This document shows positions 11,029 through 21,910 of a stretch of 64,000 nt of DNA, piece by piece. Numbering within the stretch: position 1 is the first letter of the stretch; the number at the start of each line of letters is the position of its first letter. The translations under genes and the position numbers were made by a program. The DNA comes from Candidatus Borrarchaeum weybense (GTDB lineage Archaea > Asgardarchaeota > Sifarchaeia > Borrarchaeales > Borrarchaeaceae): positions 310,001 to 374,000 of the forward strand of contig JAHQJS010000006.1 of assembly GCA_019057385.1 (NCBI GenBank), read 5' to 3'. The notes beneath the pieces were generated by a model. The model was not told the origin of the DNA and ran no database searches. It worked only from the letters and a program-made list of their open reading frames with translations.

Positions 11029-11817
11029 TCATCGCGTGAAATAAGTGCCTACTACCTTTTTACCTTTTAAAACTTCTTCGATAATACCTGGCTTTGTTGC
11101 ATTGATTATTATAGCGTCCACGCCTTCTCTCATCAAAGGCTCAATTTCCTTTAACTTACCAAACATGCCGCCAGTAACGTCTGAGGCAACGGATTCTTTA
11201 GCTAATGAAAGCAAATTTTCAAAAGTATTAAGATTGATTTCAGGGATGAGTTTTTTGTCAGAATCCAACAAACCATCTACATTTGTTGCAAAAATCACTC
11301 TTTTTACGGAGAGTTCTTTTGCTAAGTAATTAACGATTTGATCACCGGATAATATCGCGATTCCTTGTGTAAGATCCATTACTGCATCTCCATAAAAGAC
11401 AGGAATAAAATCAAATTTCAATAAGTTTCTTGTTGGTTCAAGATCCATGTGTGCGATACGTCCACTATCAGTCAGGGTGCATGCGGAAGGCTGTACAGAA
11501 ACTACAGGAATTTCTTCTGCTAAAAATGTATCAACAATGGCCTTATTTAATGTCATCATTGCTCTTCTTGTTTCCGAGAAGCCAATTCTTTGACTTGGCG
11601 ATTGCCACCCCTTATGAATTTGATACTTATTGGCGATTGGATGACCAAAGGACCCCCCACCATGAACCAAAAGCAAATTTATGAAAGAAATTACTGTTAA
11701 AACCTCTTTGGCAATTCTTTGAATAGTTTTCGAATCTATTTGATTTTGTTTTGACTTATCTGTGATCACGCTACCGCCAAGTTTCAATATCGTCAAATTC
11801 TTGAGATATGTACTCAT
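11029..11817 (-). CDS. Isopentenyl phosphate kinase (amino acid kinase family)
   Basis: ILKLGGSVITDKSK, LVHGGGSFGHPIANKY, FYGDAVMD, ILSGDQIVNYLA, TNVDGL, DVTGGMFGKLKE. Confidence 0.93.
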   Translation of the reverse strand: MSTYLKNLTILKLGGSVITDKSKQNQIDSKTIQRIAKEVLTVISFINLLLVHGGGSFGHPIANKYQIHKGWQSPSQRIGFSETRRAMMTLNKAIVDTFLAEEIPVVSVQPSACTLTDSGRIAHMDLEPTRNLLKFDFIPVFYGDAVMDLTQGIAILSGDQIVNYLAKELSVKRVIFATNVDGLLDSDKKLIPEINLNTFENLLSLAKESVASDVTGGMFGKLKEIEPLMREGVDAIIINATKPGIIEEVLKGKKVVGTYFTR

Positions 11818-11986
11818 AACATCCCAGCAGAACTTTTGTTATCTAAATTGATAAACAAACTGTTTAGTAATATAAGCAAGTAGAATCACAAGCTAGACAA
11901 AGTGTATAATAAGATATCTTATGTTCAAATACTTTGACCAAACCTCTTCTAATCAACCCAGTCACTATTGAGTGGTTGCTATAATT

Positions 11987-14848
11987 TTATAATTCTAAGC
12001 TTTGGAAGCGTTCCTGAGTCAAAGCCTTGAATATGGCGACGTCTTTGATGGTTTGTGTTATTGATTCGCTAATGACTTGCGAACGTCCTCCTTGTTTTGT
12101 GATATGAAACACAGCGTCAGCTACACGCTCAAACTCAGAGTCATGAGTTACGACCAAAGTTTGTTTGGTGGGACGCGTCCGTTCGAATACCATGACAAGG
12201 TCTTTTCGGCGCTGTGTGTCAAGCATCGAGGTTGGTTCGTCTAAGATGAGAATATCTTGATTAGCTAACAAACGAGCAATTGCCATCCTGATAGAAATGC
12301 AAGCGATCACTTGTTCCCCTCCGCTCAACATGATTAGCGGTTCCGCTCGTCCTGAACGATGGATGAGCAAGTCGTAATCTTCCGTAATGGTAATTTTTTC
12401 GTACTCATCATTTCCTATTAGGTACGTGAAAATCTCCGTAGCATACTCAGATATTTCGTCCACATATTGCGTTCTAAGTATGGGAACAATTTCACGGCAG
12501 AACTGACGAACAATCGTAGCACTCTCGTATTTTAATTTCTCGGTATCTAATTTCGAGTCGATCCCTTTTAATTCTTTCATTTTCTCTTCGAGATCATGAA
12601 TACGATCCTCTTTTTCTGGAATCGATTTTTTGGCAAGGAAATCGATCTTTGTTTTTAATTCAGTTTGTTTGTGTTTTAAATTGTCTAATTCCTCTTCTAG
12701 TCGCTGGAATTCCGCGGAGTCAAACCTCTTTTGAAGGACATCTAATTGTTCTTTAGTTTTAGTATATTCGTCTTCGCATGCTTTATTCTCGCTACATTGC
12801 TTTTTTAAGTTTGAAATGTCAGATATGAGCAATATCAGTTTTTTGTATTGTTCTTCTTTCTCCTCTAATTGCTTTTTGTCCTCTGTGAGTTTTTTTTCGT
12901 CGAATTCCATTTCTAATTTCTTATATTGCTCCCGAAGGGTGTTGATTTCATTAGTACGGATTTTTATGGTTTCTTTGAGTTCAACTATCTGATGATACTC
13001 TTTCAGCATCTCTTTTTCAGAATTCAATCTCTCATACAACTGTTTAATTTTCTGATTGACCTCTTGAGTATTTATATCGCTCATTGGCAAATTTTCTAAA
13101 TTTTGCTGAGCGGTTTGCAATTCAGTTGTAAATTCTTCGATATTTGATTTTATAGACTCTATTTCTGAAACAATCAGGGAGAGTTTCGAAAACTTGCTTC
13201 TCTTGTTTTGCAAGTCTTCCATCACTTTTTTAGCGCTTTCTAGGGCATCTTCAATTAGTGCTTTCTTTTCTTCGATTTCTTGTTCCTTTATTTTAAGTTG
13301 TTCGATGAGATCATTTGATTCCTGAATAATTTTATTTTTGTGAGTACCTGTAACTTTTTGCTTACACTTTGGACAAGTTACGCCAGTTTTCAATTGTTCT
13401 ATCTCAAGTAATTCTTCATTAATTTCTTCAACTTTCTTTTGGACTTGATGTAGTTGATTACTTTCTTGTTCCCTTGTTGTCAAGAACTGTTCTATTTGCT
13501 GTTCAATCTTCTGTATTTCATTTTCAAAGTCAATTTCGTTAAGATTCTTGAAAATCATTTCCCAATTTTTTGATGATTTCGACGCCGCTTTTTCTTTTTT
13601 AGTGAGTTTTTTATTATTTTTTTGGATTTCCTTTGATAAATTATCTATTGTAGTTTTAAACTCAGTTCTACTGGTCTCGATTTCTTGAATTTCCTTTCTC
13701 AAGCTTTCAAGAGTAGCAATCTCTGATTCAATTGAATTACTCTCCCTTTCTAGAAAGTCTTCAATTTGTTCTTCTGAGATGGATTTTATTTCTGGTTTTT
13801 TTGAAACAAGATTTTCATGAGATTTAATCGATTTTTCAGTCGTTTTGTCAATATTTTTGCTCTCTTTCTCGATCTGTGCTCTCAGGTTTTTCAATTGAGA
13901 TTTTAGATCTTTTTGCTTCTCAATTTCTAACTTGATTTTTTCGGTAATTTCTTCAATAGTTGCTTTTTCAGAGTGAAATTGCGAAATTACATCTGCTAAA
14001 AAGTCGTCTTCAATAATCAGGGTGATATTCGTTAATTTTTCGATTTCTTGCTTGCTGTTTTCAATTTGATCCTTTATTCGGGATATATTCTCAAGTTGAG
14101 CGTCTTCTCTTGCAGTTAGTTCATTGATCAAGTCGTTGTCCTGTTTATACGATGAAAATTCTTCTTTTAAGTTTTTAATGATAGGTTTTATTATTTTTAA
14201 TTCTTCCTTATATGATTTCAATTCTTCTTTTAGATTTTTAAGATCCTCCTGCTCGTCGGGAAGTTTTTCAACATCACTAGCCCATTCATTCCTAATTTTT
14301 TCATACTCTTTGATACTAATTTCTGCCGCTTTTGTGATTTCACGAAGTTTTTCGAACAATTCTTGGAACGTTGCAAATCCTAGAAGTTTATCAAACAACC
14401 ATTTCCTCTTACTTGGCTGCTCCGAAGCAATCTGAGATATTTCCCCTTGAGGTATATATACAATGTTCCCGAATGCGTTAGCACTAACTCCAAGCAACTT
14501 TTCAATTTCTTGTGTGACAGTTTTTGACTTTTCGGCTACGATCTTGTTGGGATGACGATGAAGTGTGGCTTCAGAACCACTTCGCCTAATTTTCCTTCCC
14601 ACTAAATAACGTTTTCCGTCGACTGAGAAGGTTAGAGACAAGTCAGAAGATGTTTCCCCCATTCGGATCAAGAACTCTGCTTTCTTGTTCGGTACACTTC
14701 CAAATAAAGAGTACATGATAGCCTCAAAGATTGAGGTCTTTCCGGCACCGTTATCACCTATGATTATATTATGTCCTTCTAAAAAGTCAAATTCAGCATC
14801 CACATAGGTCTTGAAATTTTTCATAGACAACTTTTCAATCAATAGCAC
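11987..14848 (-). CDS. rad50: DNA double-strand break repair ATPase Rad50
   Basis: IIGDNGAGKTSIFEAI Walker A, long coiled coil with zinc hook CPKCKQKV, LSGGEQVIACISIRMAIARLL, ILDEPTSMLD. Confidence 0.97.
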   Translation of the reverse strand: MLLIEKLSMKNFKTYVDAEFDFLEGHNIIIGDNGAGKTSIFEAIMYSLFGSVPNKKAEFLIRMGETSSDLSLTFSVDGKRYLVGRKIRRSGSEATLHRHPNKIVAEKSKTVTQEIEKLLGVSANAFGNIVYIPQGEISQIASEQPSKRKWLFDKLLGFATFQELFEKLREITKAAEISIKEYEKIRNEWASDVEKLPDEQEDLKNLKEELKSYKEELKIIKPIIKNLKEEFSSYKQDNDLINELTAREDAQLENISRIKDQIENSKQEIEKLTNITLIIEDDFLADVISQFHSEKATIEEITEKIKLEIEKQKDLKSQLKNLRAQIEKESKNIDKTTEKSIKSHENLVSKKPEIKSISEEQIEDFLERESNSIESEIATLESLRKEIQEIETSRTEFKTTIDNLSKEIQKNNKKLTKKEKAASKSSKNWEMIFKNLNEIDFENEIQKIEQQIEQFLTTREQESNQLHQVQKKVEEINEELLEIEQLKTGVTCPKCKQKVTGTHKNKIIQESNDLIEQLKIKEQEIEEKKALIEDALESAKKVMEDLQNKRSKFSKLSLIVSEIESIKSNIEEFTTELQTAQQNLENLPMSDINTQEVNQKIKQLYERLNSEKEMLKEYHQIVELKETIKIRTNEINTLREQYKKLEMEFDEKKLTEDKKQLEEKEEQYKKLILLISDISNLKKQCSENKACEDEYTKTKEQLDVLQKRFDSAEFQRLEEELDNLKHKQTELKTKIDFLAKKSIPEKEDRIHDLEEKMKELKGIDSKLDTEKLKYESATIVRQFCREIVPILRTQYVDEISEYATEIFTYLIGNDEYEKITITEDYDLLIHRSGRAEPLIMLSGGEQVIACISIRMAIARLLANQDILILDEPTSMLDTQRRKDLVMVFERTRPTKQTLVVTHDSEFERVADAVFHITKQGGRSQVISESITQTIKDVAIFKALTQERFQSLEL

Positions 14849-14859
14849 ATCTTTCCCTC

Positions 14860-16098
14860 CTACTCCTGCGATTTTTGGATTTTCTTAACAAATTTGTCGA
14901 ATACATCTTCGTATAAATTGTAGTTCCTGTCTTCTGTAATTTTGATAAGTTTTTCAACAAAGGAAAGATAGGGTGGTATCTCTTTTTCAGGCATCTTGAA
15001 TTGCTCTCTCAGAACATCTTCGTATGCGTCTCTTCTTGATTGAGGTTTCCAGGTAACTGTAGAGATAGACTTAAATTTAGAGATGATATCGGCATGGAAT
15101 GCTTTTGTGATCTTATTGCGGAATCTTTGTAGATTGACGAATGGGTGTTCCATGCCCTCATATGAACCAGAGAAAACAAACTTTAGGATAGCGTTGTGCG
15201 TATCGTTCTCGATCAAAATTCTTTCAGTCTTGTTCCTGATCGATTCAAGTTCCATCTGATCGAATTCTGTACGAACCTGGCGTTTTGGGCGGACTTTATA
15301 TGTGATATATTTTGTATCTAACTTCCATGACATCTGCGATTCATCGCAATAAGAGATAACGGAGTAAAATCCCTTTTCATCAGCGAATTCATTTTCGCTT
15401 GAAGATTGCCATTCTGTCGAACTTACGTGTTCCGTTGAGCCTGGGCAGTAAAGACGAAGTTCTGGATCTTCGTATCGCATATGATAATGTCCAGCAGCAA
15501 CGTAATCGAATAAATGAGGTAATTGGCGTTTTCGAAGGTCAACATTTCCCCTCATTCCTTCGAAATATGCATGGATCATTAATATCTTTGGTACATCAGT
15601 TCTTTCCAACTCCTCGCGATAATTATTAAGTAATTCCATTAATGCCTTACTTGTACGCTTTCCATAATATTGAATTCCCAAGATGAGTGCAATTTCTCTT
15701 CCATTCTTCATAACGGGTATACATTCATCCTGAATATAAGTCAGCAGCTCCATATCCTCAAGAAAGTCGAGGATATCTCCCCCATATTTTTTATCCCTAG
15801 AATAAGTGGTGTCGTGATTTCCCTGAATTATATAAAGTGGTATCCCCTTTGACTTTATTTTAGAAAGTATATGTATGGCTTGTCGGAGCTCGGGAGCGCC
15901 TGGACGCGAAGTTTCAAACATATCTCCAGTAAAAAGAATGAAATCAGGCGATTCATCAAGGGCGATGTCTACTGCCTTGTTGAAGGCGAGCGCAAAATCG
16001 TCAAATCTATCTATTAAATTATATTGGCGATTTCCAAGATGGGCGTCGGATATGTGACACCATTTAATTGGAGACTCGATCACAAGAATCACTCCCAA
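14860..16098 (-). CDS. mre11: DNA double-strand break repair nuclease Mre11
   Basis: ISDAHLGNRQYN, FTGDMFET, IQGNHDTTYS, MIHAYFEG, AAGHYHM; next to rad50. Confidence 0.95.
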   Translation of the reverse strand: MGVILVIESPIKWCHISDAHLGNRQYNLIDRFDDFALAFNKAVDIALDESPDFILFTGDMFETSRPGAPELRQAIHILSKIKSKGIPLYIIQGNHDTTYSRDKKYGGDILDFLEDMELLTYIQDECIPVMKNGREIALILGIQYYGKRTSKALMELLNNYREELERTDVPKILMIHAYFEGMRGNVDLRKRQLPHLFDYVAAGHYHMRYEDPELRLYCPGSTEHVSSTEWQSSSENEFADEKGFYSVISYCDESQMSWKLDTKYITYKVRPKRQVRTEFDQMELESIRNKTERILIENDTHNAILKFVFSGSYEGMEHPFVNLQRFRNKITKAFHADIISKFKSISTVTWKPQSRRDAYEDVLREQFKMPEKEIPPYLSFVEKLIKITEDRNYNLYEDVFDKFVKKIQKSQE

Positions 16099-16188
16099 AG
16101 TTTTTTTTTAAATTTTGCACAAATATTAAATCATTAACATATCAATTTCACATTTCTATAAGATCACTGCTCCTAATAGTGAAAAGAA

Positions 16189-17739
16189 TTATATTTCTAG
16201 CTGTAATTTTCTTTCTTTTTCTTCTTCTACGGCGGAAGCGAAGACAGCCCGAGTTCTTGCCCATTGACGAATACTATCAACCTTTTCTTTCATAGTTTTG
16301 GAAAGAGGAACAGTTTTATCAACACCTTTAAGTACATCTTCTGCTTCAAGTTCTCGTTCTTCGGCAAAAGCATCATACATCGCTGAAATGATCGCTTCTT
16401 CTATTTCTGCACCGCTAAAACCGTTTGTTTTTGTGGCTATCGTTTCAACATCGAATTTAGCAGGATCACGTCTCCGTTTCGCGAGATGTATCCGAATGAT
16501 TTCTTTTCTTTCATCTACAGATGGAAGATCAATGAAGAAGATCTCATCAAATCTGCCTTTTCTTAAGAGCTCTGGGGGCATGATTTCGATATTATTCGCG
16601 GTTGCTATGACAAAAACAGGAGATTCCTTTTCTTGTAACCATGTTATAAAACTACCAAATACCCTAGCTGTAACACCAGAATCTGTTTGACCTGAGCTTT
16701 GAACACCAGACAATCCTTTCTCGATCTCATCAATCCACAATATAGCAGGTGCGATCGATTCTGCCATATTGAGGGCTCTACGGACGTTTGCTTCAGAAGA
16801 ACCTACGACTCCGCTAAAGATTTTGCCAACATCAAGTCGCAATAGGGGAAGTTTCCAAAGGGAAGCTACTGCTTTTGCGGTAAGAGATTTACCGCACCCT
16901 TGAACGCCTATAAGGAGTATACCTTTAGGTTGTGGAAGGCCATAGTTTCGTGCTTTTTCGGTGAATGCTCTAGTCCTTTTTTTGACCCATTCTTTCAAGT
17001 TTTCCAATCCACCGACATTTTCCATTTTTTCAGTGGAATGAAAGTATTCAAGGATTCCCGATTTCCGGATAATTTGTTCTTTTTCACTGATAATTAACTC
17101 GGGGTCAAATGTTTTTTTGACAACAAGAGACTTAGCAAATACATTTTCTGCTTCGTCCATGGTCAATCCCAAGGCTGACTTAAGAATCTGCTCACGAGTA
17201 AGGTCATCCAAATTAACATCAACCTTTGGATTGTCTTTCACCGAATTAATTATCCCTCTGAGTATACGCTCTAGCGTTTTCAAGCTGGGAAGTTGGTAAT
17301 CAATTACAGTAATTAATTTTTCCAATTCAACTGGTATTTCTAGCACTGGAGAGACAACAATTATCGTCTTATTAGATTTTTTCACCTCTTCGGCGCAATC
17401 TCGTAATCTTCGGATGACTTGTGGATCTTTTAAGTAAGGATGAAAATCTTTTAAAACGAAAAGTAAGGGTCTCTGGACACTATACACATAATCAAGCGCA
17501 GTCAGAGGATCTCTCACAGAATTATCGATTTCTTTTCCTGATTGTGTTTTTATACCCTCTGTGATTGACCAGCAGAACATTTCTTTTTCCCTTTCTTGAG
17601 CAACCTCAGAAAGACTTTCTAAGACCCTCCCTTCTTCCCAAGAGACGATATATATCACAGGATACCTCGCTCTGACCAAAATTTCGATTTCATTTTTCGA
17701 ATAAGAGTCGATCTTGTTCATTTTTCGTTTCTCCTTCAT
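16189..17739 (-). CDS. Ycf46-like AAA+ ATPase
   Basis: AAA module GVQGCGKSLTAKAVASLWKLPLLRLDVGKIFSGVVGSSEANVRRAL...ILWIDEIEKGL, with Ycf46-type N-terminal domain; followed upstream by DUF2997 and DUF1257 proteins. Confidence 0.82.
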   Translation of the reverse strand: MKEKRKMNKIDSYSKNEIEILVRARYPVIYIVSWEEGRVLESLSEVAQEREKEMFCWSITEGIKTQSGKEIDNSVRDPLTALDYVYSVQRPLLFVLKDFHPYLKDPQVIRRLRDCAEEVKKSNKTIIVVSPVLEIPVELEKLITVIDYQLPSLKTLERILRGIINSVKDNPKVDVNLDDLTREQILKSALGLTMDEAENVFAKSLVVKKTFDPELIISEKEQIIRKSGILEYFHSTEKMENVGGLENLKEWVKKRTRAFTEKARNYGLPQPKGILLIGVQGCGKSLTAKAVASLWKLPLLRLDVGKIFSGVVGSSEANVRRALNMAESIAPAILWIDEIEKGLSGVQSSGQTDSGVTARVFGSFITWLQEKESPVFVIATANNIEIMPPELLRKGRFDEIFFIDLPSVDERKEIIRIHLAKRRRDPAKFDVETIATKTNGFSGAEIEEAIISAMYDAFAEERELEAEDVLKGVDKTVPLSKTMKEKVDSIRQWARTRAVFASAVEEEKERKLQLEI

Positions 17740-17884
17740 TTTTACAAGTTAATCCAGATAAGGACACGACGAGCGGCACGAGGGATCCTGGCAAATCACA
17801 AATCGTGACCGTTCCGTCTGGATCAATATAGATATCCGTCTTAATAAGAAACTCTAGTTCTGGTATGTGATTCCTCCTCTTCAT
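17690..17884 (-). CDS. Small protein of the Ycf46 cassette (DUF2997-like fragment, IKTDIYIDPDGTVTICDLP)
   Basis: Overlaps its neighbours; local similarity to the adjacent 17841-18044 protein (D/E-IDPDG/NG pattern). Confidence 0.5.
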   Translation of the reverse strand: MKRRNHIPELEFLIKTDIYIDPDGTVTICDLPGSLVPLVVSLSGLTCKNEGETKNEQDRLLFEK

Positions 17885-18044
17885 AATATTCTGATGTATA
17901 TTCTCTCTCTTCGACATCTCCTAACTCATCCTCCAGGAACTTGGTCGCATCAATGCATCCTTTCCCTTTTACTCCCTTAACTTTGATGTTCACATTGCCA
18001 TTCGGGTCTATCATTATTTCAAGTTCGGTTGTTTTTACACCCAT
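17841..18044 (-). CDS. DUF2997-family small protein
   Basis: TTELEIMIDPNGNVNIKVKGVKGKGCIDATKFLEDELGDVEEREYTSEYYEEE. Confidence 0.75.
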   Translation of the reverse strand: MGVKTTELEIMIDPNGNVNIKVKGVKGKGCIDATKFLEDELGDVEEREYTSEYYEEEESHTRTRVSY

Positions 18045-18421
18045 TGTCTTCTCACCACAGTTAACTTAATTTCATTATTTTCTGTTAATGTTTCGTTAGT
18101 GACTGAATATCCTTTTTTCTTTACCTCAGCTATGATTTTGTGGTAACTGTATCGTTGCGTTAGTTTTTGCAGAAACTCATTTCTATTTATCTTAATCCCA
18201 TACCAATCTGCAACGATTTCGATTTCTCCTGTTGCGCTTTTTCTCAATCCGATGTCATAACCTCGCGATGTAGTGATTTTAAGTTCAGCTTGAGTTTTTC
18301 TGCCACCATAACCTCTTGTTAGAACTTCTCCTTCTATAAAATTATAATTAAGATCCTTTAAAGACTTCTTTATTGCATCCATATCGGTTAGTTTTGTTTT
18401 AATGGTAGTAAAATGTGACAT
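18035..18421 (-). CDS. DUF1257 / Ycf35-like protein
   Basis: MSHFTTIKTKLTDMDAIKKSLKDLNYNFIEG...YDIGLRKSATGEIEIVADWYGI...QKLTQRYSYHKIIAEVKKKGYSV. Confidence 0.8.
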   Translation of the reverse strand: MSHFTTIKTKLTDMDAIKKSLKDLNYNFIEGEVLTRGYGGRKTQAELKITTSRGYDIGLRKSATGEIEIVADWYGIKINRNEFLQKLTQRYSYHKIIAEVKKKGYSVTNETLTENNEIKLTVVRRQWV

Positions 18422-18875
18422 TTTTTTCCTACCCCCATAATTATTATTTAAAATAGTTCGTCCACTTAAAGAGTAAAAGGTAGTACCTATCATGATTTGT
18501 TTAGTATTAAAACAATATAGGGTACCTTTACAGAAGATATCTTCCCTTGTAGGTATAAAATGATAGAGAGAGTATGCAAAAAGTAATTCTATCTGAAAGT
18601 GTTTTTCTTCAGAATATTTTGAGGAGGCCTATTATTAACCATATATTCTCAGTTTTAATAATATACGAAAACGAGTAGATATTCTTGTTTATCGTGAAAT
18701 TTACCAACCATAAAAACTGTTCATTCTTTAGCGCGCAATTTTTTGATTAATGAAACATAATAGCATTATCTAATTTTGAAAAAATCATGAAAACACAATC
18801 AATTAACTCAGTACCTTTAGTTAATCATGAATGATCAATGAAGCATTAAAAGAATAATAGTAGAAACAGCAGTCT

Positions 18876-19499
18876 CTATTGCTCACGTCTAACTTTGCTT
18901 TCAAATTCTGAAAGCGGTACTTTGAATTCTTCGTTGCTTGCAATCTCGCCGCGTTCCTTAAGAACTTCTCTTGCAAGAAGCCAGAATATCAATGAAAGTG
19001 AACGACGTCCCTTATTGTTTGCCGGAATGACAATATCTACATTCTTGGTACCATTATCGGTATCACAGAGTGCAAGCACGGGAATACCTACGCGTAATGC
19101 TTCCTTTAAAGCTTGTCTATCAGCACGGGGGTCGGTAATCATAATTACTTCAGGTTCTATATATTCCTCAATATTTGGATTTGTTAAAGTTCCTGGAATA
19201 AAACGTCTTGACATAGCTTTGCATCTTATAGTCTCGCAAAAGGCTTCAATGGGTTTAAAACCATATGCTCTCGCTGAAACTACAAGAACTCTGTCAGTTT
19301 CGTATCGTGATAAGAACTTCGCTGCAGCCTTTATTCTCAGATCTGTAGTCCTTACATCAAGTACATAAAGTCCATCATTACGAACTCGATAAATGAATGG
19401 TTGCATACTTTTTGTGGCAATTTGTGTACCTATATGAATCCCACATGCAAGATATTGATCCAACGGGACTAATAGTTCCTCTCCTTCAGTTGTTTCCAT
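18876..19499 (-). CDS. rps2: 30S ribosomal protein S2
   Basis: LDQYLACGIHIGTQIATKSMQPFIY, MITDPRADRQALKEALRVGIPVLALCDTDN. Confidence 0.96.
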   Translation of the reverse strand: METTEGEELLVPLDQYLACGIHIGTQIATKSMQPFIYRVRNDGLYVLDVRTTDLRIKAAAKFLSRYETDRVLVVSARAYGFKPIEAFCETIRCKAMSRRFIPGTLTNPNIEEYIEPEVIMITDPRADRQALKEALRVGIPVLALCDTDNGTKNVDIVIPANNKGRRSLSLIFWLLAREVLKERGEIASNEEFKVPLSEFESKVRREQ

Positions 19500-19741
19500 T
19501 TCAGAAATTCTCTAGACCTCCTGAATATCTAGATATAGGGCAGATCCATCTATACGAAGGATTTGCTAGACATAACTGTTCATTTTTTCAAAGCTAGAGT
19601 TTTATGTCTTTTGTTTTTGCATATTTGATTCTATATTTTTCACTTTTTGAATGTATTTTTGTAACGATTCTGAATTTGAAGACTCAAAAAACTAATTATT
19701 ACCCTTTTTCATCAGTTTCTTACTCAAAAAAAAGCAGTTCT

Positions 19742-20368
19742 CTATTCAAATAAGATCTTGGCAATTTTAGTTCTAATTTCTTGCCTCATGCGTCTGAGTC
19801 TTGCTTCGAAAGTGTTATCTATCCGTATTGTTTCGTCAGAATTGGTTACAATTGCTCCTCCAACACTTCGTAAATTATCTTCTATAACTGATAGAGTTGT
19901 TGTCGTACCAGTTTGCTGCATCACACGTTGTTGAATTTTGCTAATATCTATATGTTTCCCATGACCTGTTTGAATTTTTATTTTAAGATCTCCACCATTT
20001 AATCCAATTGCGGCTTCTGTTATTAGATTATTTAGAGTTGTTACATATTCCGCTGAACTTACAAAACCTATTAATTTCTTCTGAGCCTGATCGAAAACGT
20101 CATTGATTATTTCTTCCTTATTCTTGAGTGTATCACTCCTTGCGGTAAGTTTAGCTTTTGCAATTTCTCTTTTTAATCTAAGATCTGCTTCCTTTTTTGC
20201 TTGTTCTATAATCTCTTTAGATACTCTTCCTGCTCTCTTTTGTACATCTTCAGAGAGCTCGCTCGCTATTTGATTTGCTTGATTTAGAATTTCTTTTGCT
20301 TTTTCTTCCGCATTTGCTAAGATCTCATCTTTCATCATATCGAAAACGTCAGTATTTGATTCTGTCAT
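19742..20368 (-). CDS. atpE: A-type ATP synthase subunit E
   Basis: Helical N-terminus ILANAEEKAKEILNQANQIASE; C-terminal GGAIVTNSDETIRIDNTFEARLRRMRQEIRTKIAKILF. Confidence 0.9.
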   Translation of the reverse strand: MTESNTDVFDMMKDEILANAEEKAKEILNQANQIASELSEDVQKRAGRVSKEIIEQAKKEADLRLKREIAKAKLTARSDTLKNKEEIINDVFDQAQKKLIGFVSSAEYVTTLNNLITEAAIGLNGGDLKIKIQTGHGKHIDISKIQQRVMQQTGTTTTLSVIEDNLRSVGGAIVTNSDETIRIDNTFEARLRRMRQEIRTKIAKILFE

Positions 20369-20581
20369 AAGAATTCAGCCTCTCTAATTCAGCCTCTCTA
20401 ATTATATAATAAACAATACATCGCCAACAGAGTAGTAATTACATTATAACTTTTTCTGTTATTCACGATTTGCAGTTTGCATCTAGCTGACGAGAAGTTC
20501 TCTTACCAAAACTCTATAAGGTCTACACTCCTTTAAGGAATAAGTTTCTGTTCGTGAAATGTTGTATAATAACAACAGAGA

Positions 20582-21751
20582 CTACGTGGATTTGGGCGAT
20601 AGCACTTCTATTTTCTCCAGTTTGTACTTGCGACTTCCTAGTTCGATTTCTTCTGCTGCGACTAAGAGATTTTGAGGATCAATATCTTTCAGTATACCTC
20701 CTAATTTATCTGCTCCGGGCTCCATGACACCACATTCCTCTGCCATTGATCCTGGTATACCTGGTGCAGCATTGATTAGATCAATGGACGCTTGATCTAT
20801 AGCTAATGGGTCTGATGAAGCAAGGATCCCAAGATCTGGTACAATTGGGATGTCATTCCAACCTTTCTGTAAATGCTCACAATCGCAATTCCAGTCAATT
20901 TCGATTAGAAAATTAAAATTGTAGATGTTTTCTTTGCCAATAGTCTGTACAAAAGCTTTGGTGTGTTCAGCAATTGCTTTTTGTAAGAAGCTTTTTTCTG
21001 TTCTCTCCGTTTCAATGGCTTTTTGAGGGCATTTAACAACACATGCATAGCAAAAAATGCATTTTTCTTCGTCAATTACTGCTTTGTTATTTTCTTTACT
21101 AACAGCGTCAACTGGACAAGCAGTAATGCAAGGAGCGATCGAATACCCAGGCGAACCATCACAAATGCTTGGATTGACTTTTGGTTTATTTCTAAAGTGA
21201 ATTAGCCCTTTGCTTGTCTTACCTGCGCAACCCACACCAATATTTTTAATGGCGCCCGCTGGTCCAGCAAACGCGTGCCCTGTAAAATGTGCTGCACTTA
21301 TAAGAAAATCGACTTTCGTAAGCATTTTTGCTAAAGTGACTTCTTTGAAGAGGTTACCCATAACTTTTACTTTCGTTATATCTGTTCCAAATTGTCCATC
21401 TGCGATTATTATTGGTGCTAAAACTGTTTCCTGAGTAAACCCGTGAGAAGTAGCAACCTCTAAATATTTTTGGGCAGTACCACGAGGATTAGTAAGCCCT
21501 AATCCAGTAGTTTCAGCTACAAATGGCTTGGCACCCCATTTTTTTAGATGTTCTACTAATCTTCTTATGTAAAATGGGCGTAAATATCGTGTGGATAAAG
21601 GTGATCCCATATGAGTCTTTACGGCAACAAGATCGCCTTTAGAGATTTTATCTTTTAGCTCAATTTCAATTATTCGATCAAATTTGGAGATAAGGCTCTC
21701 CGCAGAACTCCTCGCTCTAGCATCTGCGAAATAAACAGTTGGTACTTCCAT
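20582..21751 (-). CDS. DUF362 family protein with ferredoxin-like 4Fe-4S motif
   Basis: VAVKTHMGS, THFTGHAFAGPAGAIKNIGVGCAGKTSK, CIFCYACVVKCPQKAIE. Confidence 0.88.
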   Translation of the reverse strand: MEVPTVYFADARARSSAESLISKFDRIIEIELKDKISKGDLVAVKTHMGSPLSTRYLRPFYIRRLVEHLKKWGAKPFVAETTGLGLTNPRGTAQKYLEVATSHGFTQETVLAPIIIADGQFGTDITKVKVMGNLFKEVTLAKMLTKVDFLISAAHFTGHAFAGPAGAIKNIGVGCAGKTSKGLIHFRNKPKVNPSICDGSPGYSIAPCITACPVDAVSKENNKAVIDEEKCIFCYACVVKCPQKAIETERTEKSFLQKAIAEHTKAFVQTIGKENIYNFNFLIEIDWNCDCEHLQKGWNDIPIVPDLGILASSDPLAIDQASIDLINAAPGIPGSMAEECGVMEPGADKLGGILKDIDPQNLLVAAEEIELGSRKYKLEKIEVLSPKST

Positions 21752-21910
21752 TACATTTCACCATTTGGACTTAAGTCTAATAATTCATTCAACGTTCTAT
21801 TATGGAATACCTATACATTCTAAAATGTTTAAGAGTCTTACTTTATTGCCGTTTTAGTTTTGTTTATGAAGAGCTCCTGTTGTGTATAAATCTTGTAAGG
21901 TGACTAGAAT

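Noticed and set aside
18895-19368. 157-aa plus ORF opposite rps2
   Set aside because: Antisense to ribosomal protein S2.
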